Origin: Rhodospirillales bacterium
GTDB lineage: Bacteria; Pseudomonadota; Alphaproteobacteria; UBA9219
Reading direction: 5' to 3'
DNA length: 18,103 nucleotides
Assembly: GCA_015654915.1 (NCBI GenBank)
Contig: JAATFY010000128.1
Span: 1-18,103, forward strand
In this document: piece after piece, positions 13,666 to 18,103 of the stretch
Position numbering within the stretch: position 1 is the first letter of the stretch
Layout: every line of letters starts with the position of its first letter
Notes under the pieces: generated by a model
Databases searched by the model: none
Told to the model about the DNA's origin: nothing
What the model saw: only the letters and a program-made list of their open reading frames with translations
Translations under genes and position numbers: made by a program

Positions 13666-14880
13666 ATGCGACGCATCGTCATCACCGGCCTGGGCGTAAT
13701 CTCGCCCATCGGCCAAAACGTCGCTGACTTCCGGCAGAATCTGTTCGCAGGAAAATGCGGCATCGAAAGCGTCGGTTTTACCTACCGTAACAACGAAGTG
13801 CGGTTTCCGGCGGCGCCGGTTAAGGACTTCAAAGTCGAAGACTGGATCGACGCCAAAAAAGCCTCGATGCTCGACCGCTTTTCGCAATTCGCGGTGGCCG
13901 CTGCCTTGCAAGCCCTGCGTGATTCCGGCCTTGAGATAACGCCCGCGATAGCTGAACGCACCGCCGTTATCACCGGCACCGGCGTCGGCGGCCAGAGCAC
14001 GCTTGAAGAATCCTATATGAAACTGCTCGACGAAAAAAGCTCGCCGCGCGTGCATCCCTTCACCATTCCGCGTCTGATGGCCAATGCCGGATCGAGCCAG
14101 ATCAGCATGGCGACCGGCATAACGGGGCCGGGCTTTACCGTCGCCAGCGCCTGCGCCTCCGCCATCCATGCTATGGGGGTAACCCTCCACATGCTGCGCT
14201 CGGGCCTGATCGATGCCGCCATTACCGGCGGTTCGGAAGCCTGCCTTACCTTCGGCACTTTAAAGGGCTGGGAAGCCTTGCGCGTCATGGCGCCCGATGT
14301 CTGCCGTCCTTTCTCGCAAGGCCGTGCGGGCATGGTCTTGGGCGAAGGCGCCGCCATGTTCATGCTGGAGACGCTCGAGAACGCCGGGGCACGCGGCGCG
14401 AAAATCTACGCCGAGTTCGCCGGTTTCGGCATGAGTTCGGACGCCAAGGATATCACGACGCCGGACGTGAACGGCGCGACCCGTGCCGTCGTCAATGCGA
14501 TGAAGGACGCAAACCTCGCGCCCGAGGATATCGATTACATCAACGCCCACGGCACCGGCACGCGCGTGAACGACATTACTGAAACGGCAGCGCTGAAACA
14601 GGCTTTCGGATCGCGCGCGCAAAAACTGGCAATTTCATCCAGCAAATCCATGTTCGGACATGCTCTCGGCGCCGCAGGCGCGCTCGAGATGCTGGCAACT
14701 ATTCTGGCGGTAACGGACGATGTGGCACCGCCGACGATCAATTACCTTGGGCCCGACCCAGAATGCGATCTGGATTATGTGCCGAATACCGCCCGCAAAA
14801 TGAACATCCGCGCGGCGCTGAATAATTCCTTCGCCTTCGGCGGATTGAATGCAGTGGTGGCGGTTAAAAAGGCATCCTGA
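13666..14880 (+). CDS. Beta-ketoacyl-ACP synthase II family (FabF/NodE-like)
   Basis: A 404-residue condensing enzyme of the thiolase fold that would elongate an acyl chain on an ACP with malonyl-ACP. The active-site triad is intact: Cys163 in VASACASAIHAMG, His295 in NAHGTGT and His332 in SKSMFGHALGAAGALE, with Lys327. VITGLGVISPIG at the N-terminus, GTGVGG, RPFSQGRAGMVLGEGAA and NNSFAFGGLNA complete the family pattern. Length is normal for FabF or NodE. It starts 14 bp after the ACP gene, so ACP and synthase are a natural pair; lpxD upstream hints that the product chain goes to lipid A. The stop codon directly abuts that of the convergent transporter gene (TGATCA at 14878-14883), with no room for a separate terminator. 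Confidence 0.95.
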   Translation: MRRIVITGLGVISPIGQNVADFRQNLFAGKCGIESVGFTYRNNEVRFPAAPVKDFKVEDWIDAKKASMLDRFSQFAVAAALQALRDSGLEITPAIAERTAVITGTGVGGQSTLEESYMKLLDEKSSPRVHPFTIPRLMANAGSSQISMATGITGPGFTVASACASAIHAMGVTLHMLRSGLIDAAITGGSEACLTFGTLKGWEALRVMAPDVCRPFSQGRAGMVLGEGAAMFMLETLENAGARGAKIYAEFAGFGMSSDAKDITTPDVNGATRAVVNAMKDANLAPEDIDYINAHGTGTRVNDITETAALKQAFGSRAQKLAISSSKSMFGHALGAAGALEMLATILAVTDDVAPPTINYLGPDPECDLDYVPNTARKMNIRAALNNSFAFGGLNAVVAVKKAS

Positions 14881-15795
14881 TCAATTATTGTCCCGCGCCC
14901 TCACCTCGCGGTAAATAACGAAGAGGCCGCTGGCGCTGACGACAACGGCGCCCGTTATCAACCGGATGTCCGGTATATGCGCCCAAAGAAAATACCCTGC
15001 CACGGCGCCCCAGATGATCTGCGTATATTGAAACGGCGCCACCAACGCCACCGGTGTGCGGTGATAGGCGGTCATCAGGCAGATATTGGCGATACCGGCC
15101 AGAGTGCCCGATAAAGCCAGATGCAGGACATCCTCCACGTGCAAGGTCGGCGCACCGCGCAGCAAAACCACCGCACCGCCGACCGCAATGCCGACAACGT
15201 AGCTGTAAAAAGCGAAGGTCATGCTGCTCTCGCCCACCCGCATGCGCCGGATCATCACCACCGAAAGCGCGTAACAGAAAATGCTGACCAGCGCCGCGAA
15301 GCGTCCGGCAGAGGCGCCTGCACTATGCAGGGAAGCCAACTGGAAAGGGTTGGCCACGATCAGTATGCCCGCGAAACCGGCGATAATCGCCAGCCAGCGC
15401 GCCACTTCCACTTTTTCGCCGAGCCAGAAAGCCGACAGCGCCGTGACGATCAGGGGGCCTGCAAAAACGATGGCATAGAAATCGGTCAGCGGCAGCCGCG
15501 AATAGGCGTAGATGGCGGCAAAACTCGACATCACGCTGGCGCAGCCGCGCGCCAGATGCTGGCCGAAACGCACCGTGCGCAGGCGCGTGAGGCCGCCGTT
15601 CAAAAACGTCCATCCCAGAACCGGAAACAGCGCGAAGCATCCGTTGACCAGAAGGATCTGGCCGGCCGGATGCCCGCCCGCCATCAGCTTGAAAATCGTA
15701 TCGACCGAGGTGAACAGCGCGAACGCCACGGCCGCCAGCGTCATGCCGGACAAGGCATGGGACTCGGAGGGAACGGATACAGGGGTATTGGGCAT
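14881..15795 (-). CDS. EamA/DMT-superfamily transporter
   Basis: A 304-residue integral membrane protein with about ten hydrophobic helices in two similar halves, the classic drug/metabolite transporter layout. The first half has TLAAVAFALFTSVDTIFKLM, SSFAAIYAYSRLPLTDFYAI and LGEKVEVARWLAIIAGFAGI. The second has FCYALSVVMIRRMR, TAYHRTPVALVAPFQYTQII (aligning with the LPLTDFYAI helix) and ITGAVVVSASGLFVIYREVR. The Pro-containing fourth helix followed by GExxxxxxxxGxxxIxxG is typical. Members export metabolites or toxic compounds; the substrate cannot be predicted. The ATG at 15795 (MPNTPVSVP) lacks a good ribosome site; ATG 15744 is an alternative. The frame is open far upstream but that part is antisense to the LysE-type gene and discarded. 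Divergent from that gene, convergent with the ketosynthase. Confidence 0.92.
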   Translation of the reverse strand: MPNTPVSVPSESHALSGMTLAAVAFALFTSVDTIFKLMAGGHPAGQILLVNGCFALFPVLGWTFLNGGLTRLRTVRFGQHLARGCASVMSSFAAIYAYSRLPLTDFYAIVFAGPLIVTALSAFWLGEKVEVARWLAIIAGFAGILIVANPFQLASLHSAGASAGRFAALVSIFCYALSVVMIRRMRVGESSMTFAFYSYVVGIAVGGAVVLLRGAPTLHVEDVLHLALSGTLAGIANICLMTAYHRTPVALVAPFQYTQIIWGAVAGYFLWAHIPDIRLITGAVVVSASGLFVIYREVRARDNN

Positions 15796-15975
15796 GATGA
15801 AATGGGTGCGGGTCGATCGGAGGGCGGCAGTATAACGAGTTACGCGATTTTGTGCTGTGCCCGTAATCGCCTCGGGTTGCAACCGGTCAGGCTTTGCCAT
15901 AAGAACATAAGCGAAGCCTTTTACGTCACTCCCGTACCGGCGGGCCTGACATCCGAATACATATGGAGCGATGCG

Positions 15976-16653
15976 TTGTTCGACGAAATCGGTGTTTTTT
16001 ACCGTGGCCTGGTTCTGGGGCTGATGATCGCGGCTCCCGTGGGGCCGGTCGGCCTTTTGTGCATCCGCCGCACGATCCAGAAAGGTCTTCTGGTGGGTTT
16101 CGCGACGGGGCTGGGCGCCGCCTGCGCCGATACTTTTTTCGGCGCTATCGCCGCCCTCGGCGTTGCCGCCATCCTGCAATTCATGCGGCATTACGATCTT
16201 TTCATCCGTGTTATCGGCGGCGGCGTATTGCTGCTGGGCGCATACCATACATGGCATGACAAACCGAAACCGCCGCCTGACCTCAAAGCGCTGGCCAAAA
16301 AAGTCATGGGTATGACAAAAGACGAAACGCTGATGGGATCGCTGAAAGCCTTCCTGAGCGGCCTCGCCATTACCCTCACTAACCCCGTGACTTTGTTCGC
16401 CGTTCTGGCGGTCGTCGCCACCTTTGGCAACCTGCGGACACGCCTTGATGCCGGAACCATCATTGCCGGCATGTTTGCCGGTTCGACCCTGTGGTGGGTA
16501 CTGCTGTCGGGCGGAATCGCCCTCGTCCGCGGCCATTTCACCGAAAACCGCATCATCCTTATCAACCGCATAACGGCGGTTGCGCTGGCCGCACTGGCTG
16601 TATGGGCCATCGGCAGCGGTATAACCGGATTTCTTGAACACAAGACATTTTGA
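15976..16653 (+). CDS. LysE/RhtB-family amino acid exporter-like protein
   Basis: A 225-residue membrane protein with about six hydrophobic segments. The N-terminal helix GLVLGLMIAAPVGPVGLLCI carries the PVGPV motif corresponding to the PGP/PGA element of LysE-type exporters, followed by KGLLVGFATGLGAACADTFF, which matches the second helix. A hydrophilic loop (residues about 95-125) separates the halves, then AITLTNPVTLFAVLAV carries the conserved NP. Substrates in the family are amino acids and related solutes; none can be assigned here. I use TTG at 15976 as start because GGAG lies seven bases upstream and no ATG occurs in frame before the first helix; the next ATG (16024) would remove most of it. 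It is 17 bp upstream of the hairpin element that precedes typA. Confidence 0.88.
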   Translation: MFDEIGVFYRGLVLGLMIAAPVGPVGLLCIRRTIQKGLLVGFATGLGAACADTFFGAIAALGVAAILQFMRHYDLFIRVIGGGVLLLGAYHTWHDKPKPPPDLKALAKKVMGMTKDETLMGSLKAFLSGLAITLTNPVTLFAVLAVVATFGNLRTRLDAGTIIAGMFAGSTLWWVLLSGGIALVRGHFTENRIILINRITAVALAALAVWAIGSGITGFLEHKTF

Positions 16654-16670
16654 AAAAAGCCTGTTAGACC

Positions 16671-16758
16671 ATCGCAGTTCAAGAACCGGCGACCGTGCCC
16701 CGAGGCACTTTCAAGAACAAATTTAACGCGAAACAGTCGTCAGTTCTTGAGTTGTGAT
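16671..16758 (+). repeat. Long imperfect hairpin in the typA leader (copy B of the two-copy element)
   Basis: An 88-nt inverted repeat ending 38 nt before typA. Positions 16671-16693 pair with 16736-16758: 23 positions, of which 18 are Watson-Crick, four G-U and one C-A mismatch, read on the plus strand. The outer arms share ATCGCAGTTCAAGA and TCTTGAGTTG with copy A (2965-3053, read on its minus strand); the interiors are unrelated. The loop contains a small hairpin GTGCC-CCGA-GGCAC (16696-16709 region) and a second TTCAAGAAC at 16710-16718, a repeat of 16678-16686. No T-run follows, so it is not a standard terminator for the upstream exporter gene. Confidence 0.75.
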
Positions 16759-16796
16759 AACGATAACACAACGCAACTTTTGAACGGAAAGACGTT

Positions 16797-18103
16797 ATGA
16801 AACTGAGAAATATCGCCATTATCGCCCACGTCGATCACGGTAAAACCACGCTCGTCGATGCCCTTTTGCGCCAGTCCGGCACCTTCCGCGACAACCAGAC
16901 AGTGGCCGATTGCGCCATGGACAGCAACGATCTGGAACGCGAACGCGGCATTACCATTCTCGCCAAATGCACGTCCATCATGCATGGCGATCTGCGCATC
17001 AATATCGTCGACACGCCGGGCCACGCCGATTTCGGCGGCGAAGTCGAACGTATTTTGTCTATGGTCGATGGCGCCGTCCTTCTGGTCGATGCCGCCGAAG
17101 GCCCCTTGCCGCAGACCAAATTCGTCGTTTCGAAAGCTTTGGCCATCGGCCTTAAGCCCATCGTCGTCATCAACAAAATCGACCGGTCCGATGCGCGCGC
17201 GCATCAGGTGCATGACGAAGTGTTCGATCTGTTCGCCGCGCTCGACGCTACCGAGGAACAGCTCGATTTCCCGACTTTGTTCGCCTCGGGCCGTAACGGC
17301 TGGGCGATCGAGAAAATGGGCGATGAGCCGAAAGACCTGACGCCTTTGTTCGACCTGATCGAACGCCATGTGCCCGCGCCGCAGGTCGATGCCACGGCGC
17401 CTTTCACGATGCTGGCCACTATTCTCGAAGCCAATCCCTATCTGGGCCGCATTCTGACCGGCCGCATCCAGACCGGCACCGTGCGCGTAAATATGCCGAT
17501 CAAAGCCATGACGCGCGACGGGCAATTGATCGAGCAGGGCCGCGTGACCAAGGTTCTTGCTTTCCGCGGACTCGACCGTGTGCCGGTCGAAGAAGCCGAA
17601 GCCGGCGATATCGTCGCCATTGCGGGCCTCGGCAAAGCCACCGTCGCCGACACATTATGCGATATCGCCGTAACGACGCCGATCATCGCGCGCCCCATCG
17701 ATCCGCCCACCATCGCCATGACATTCTCGGTCAACGACTCGCCGCTGGCCGGCACGGAAGGCGACAAGGTCACCAGCCGCGTCATCCGCGACCGGCTGAT
17801 GCGCGAGGTCGAAGGCAATGTCGCCATCCGTATTTCGGAATCGCAGGATCGCGACGCATTCGAAGTGGCGGGCCGCGGCGAATTGCAGCTCGGCGTGCTG
17901 ATCGAGACCATGCGCCGCGAAGGGTTCGAGCTAAGCATCAGCCGCCCGCGCGTGTTGTTCCAGACCGACGCCAAAGGCCAGCGATTGGAGCCGATGGAAG
18001 AAGTGGTGGTCGATGTTGACGAGCCTTACTCCGGCACCGTTGTCAACAAACTGTCGGAACGCAAGGCGGAACTCACCGACATGCGTCCGTCGGGCGGCGG
18101 CAA
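16797..18103 (+). CDS. typA: Ribosome-associated GTPase TypA/BipA, 3' end beyond window
   Basis: The visible 435 codons begin MKLRNIAIIAHVDHGKTTLV. G motifs are complete: AHVDHGKTT (G1), ERGITIL (G2), DTPGHADFGGEVERIL (G3), NKIDR (G4) and FASGRNGWA (G5). Domain II follows (ILEANPYLGRILTGRIQTG), then the EF-G domain III-like part (PPTIAMTFSVNDSPLAGTEG, with KVTSRVIRDRLMRE), GRGELQLGVLIETMRREGFE and the start of domain V (PMEEVVVDVDEPYSG). TypA is a translational GTPase of about 600 residues related to EF-G and LepA that supports ribosome assembly and stress or cold growth. The ATG at 16797 has a GGAAAG ribosome site. The leader carries the hairpin element at 16671-16758 and, between that and the start, the related string CAACTTTTGAAC (16774-16785). 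Confidence 0.97.
   Translation, partial: MKLRNIAIIAHVDHGKTTLVDALLRQSGTFRDNQTVADCAMDSNDLERERGITILAKCTSIMHGDLRINIVDTPGHADFGGEVERILSMVDGAVLLVDAAEGPLPQTKFVVSKALAIGLKPIVVINKIDRSDARAHQVHDEVFDLFAALDATEEQLDFPTLFASGRNGWAIEKMGDEPKDLTPLFDLIERHVPAPQVDATAPFTMLATILEANPYLGRILTGRIQTGTVRVNMPIKAMTRDGQLIEQGRVTKVLAFRGLDRVPVEEAEAGDIVAIAGLGKATVADTLCDIAVTTPIIARPIDPPTIAMTFSVNDSPLAGTEGDKVTSRVIRDRLMREVEGNVAIRISESQDRDAFEVAGRGELQLGVLIETMRREGFELSISRPRVLFQTDAKGQRLEPMEEVVVDVDEPYSGTVVNKLSERKAELTDMRPSGGG

Noticed and set aside
15121..15975. N-terminal extension that would make the LysE-type protein 510 residues
   Set aside because: It is antisense to the EamA gene and has an Arg/Gln/His-rich shadow composition. A TTG with a well-placed GGAG at 15976 gives a normal-length LysE-type protein.
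15796..16641. N-terminal extension that would make the EamA transporter 586 residues
   Set aside because: The extension is antisense to the LysE-type gene, low-complexity and without membrane segments. The EamA domain starts cleanly from the ATG at 15795.
16654..16796. Hairpin at 16671-16758 as an ordinary Rho-independent terminator of the LysE-type gene
   Set aside because: No T-run follows the stem, the stem is far longer than usual, and a related copy lies between divergent genes where no terminator is needed.
1..18103. tRNA/rRNA genes, CRISPR arrays, transposases, phage or defence genes
   Set aside because: I looked for regular spaced repeats, cloverleaf-like segments and hallmark motifs on both strands and found none I could support.

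Overview
The window looks like chromosomal DNA from a GC-rich alphaproteobacterium. The clues are the order rpe, heparinase II/III family gene, purH-like start; a short SDHAF4/DUF1674 protein beside rpe; PhaR with a PhaC-like gene; and a NodF/NodE-like ACP and ketosynthase pair. I cannot name a genus. I see no rRNA, tRNA, CRISPR array, phage gene or transposase. Most genes are ordinary housekeeping or lipid and carbon-storage genes.

Layout. Positions 1-2949 are a minus-strand run: rpe (pentose phosphate epimerase), a heparinase II/III family protein, a small PQ-loop-like membrane protein, and the first nine codons of what is probably purH. Positions 3106-4005 on the plus strand hold a 50-residue SDHAF4-type protein and two unrecognised small membrane or exported proteins in AT-richer DNA. 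Positions 4002-7405 on the minus strand form a PHA/acetate group: a small coiled-coil protein, a PhaC-like Cys-box hydrolase whose reading frame overlaps it extensively, and acetyl-CoA synthetase. phaR is divergent from this group at 7627-8298. After a REP-like inverted repeat comes an inositol-3-phosphate synthase with an unusual membrane-anchored C-terminal tail (8671-10146). It converges on a PAS-GGDEF-EAL protein whose cyclase motif is degenerate (10158-11876). Positions 12184-14880 carry lpxD, an acyl carrier protein and a FabF/NodE-type ketosynthase, probably a unit that supplies or transfers a special acyl chain to lipid A. Two divergent transporters (EamA/DMT and LysE types) follow, and the window ends inside typA/bipA.

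The most unusual signal is a pair of imperfect hairpin elements of 88-89 nt, one directly 5' of rpe (2965-3053) and one 5' of typA (16671-16758). Their outer arms are nearly identical and their interiors differ. Read in the sense of the downstream gene, the stems are held by Watson-Crick and G-U pairs with a few mismatches, and two base pairs differ in a compensatory way between the copies. This suggests a transcribed, structured leader family, though a small dispersed inverted repeat is not excluded. Other points of interest are the 266-bp two-frame overlap in the PHA operon, the inositol-phosphate synthase fusion, and a REP pair whose arms differ mostly by compensatory changes.
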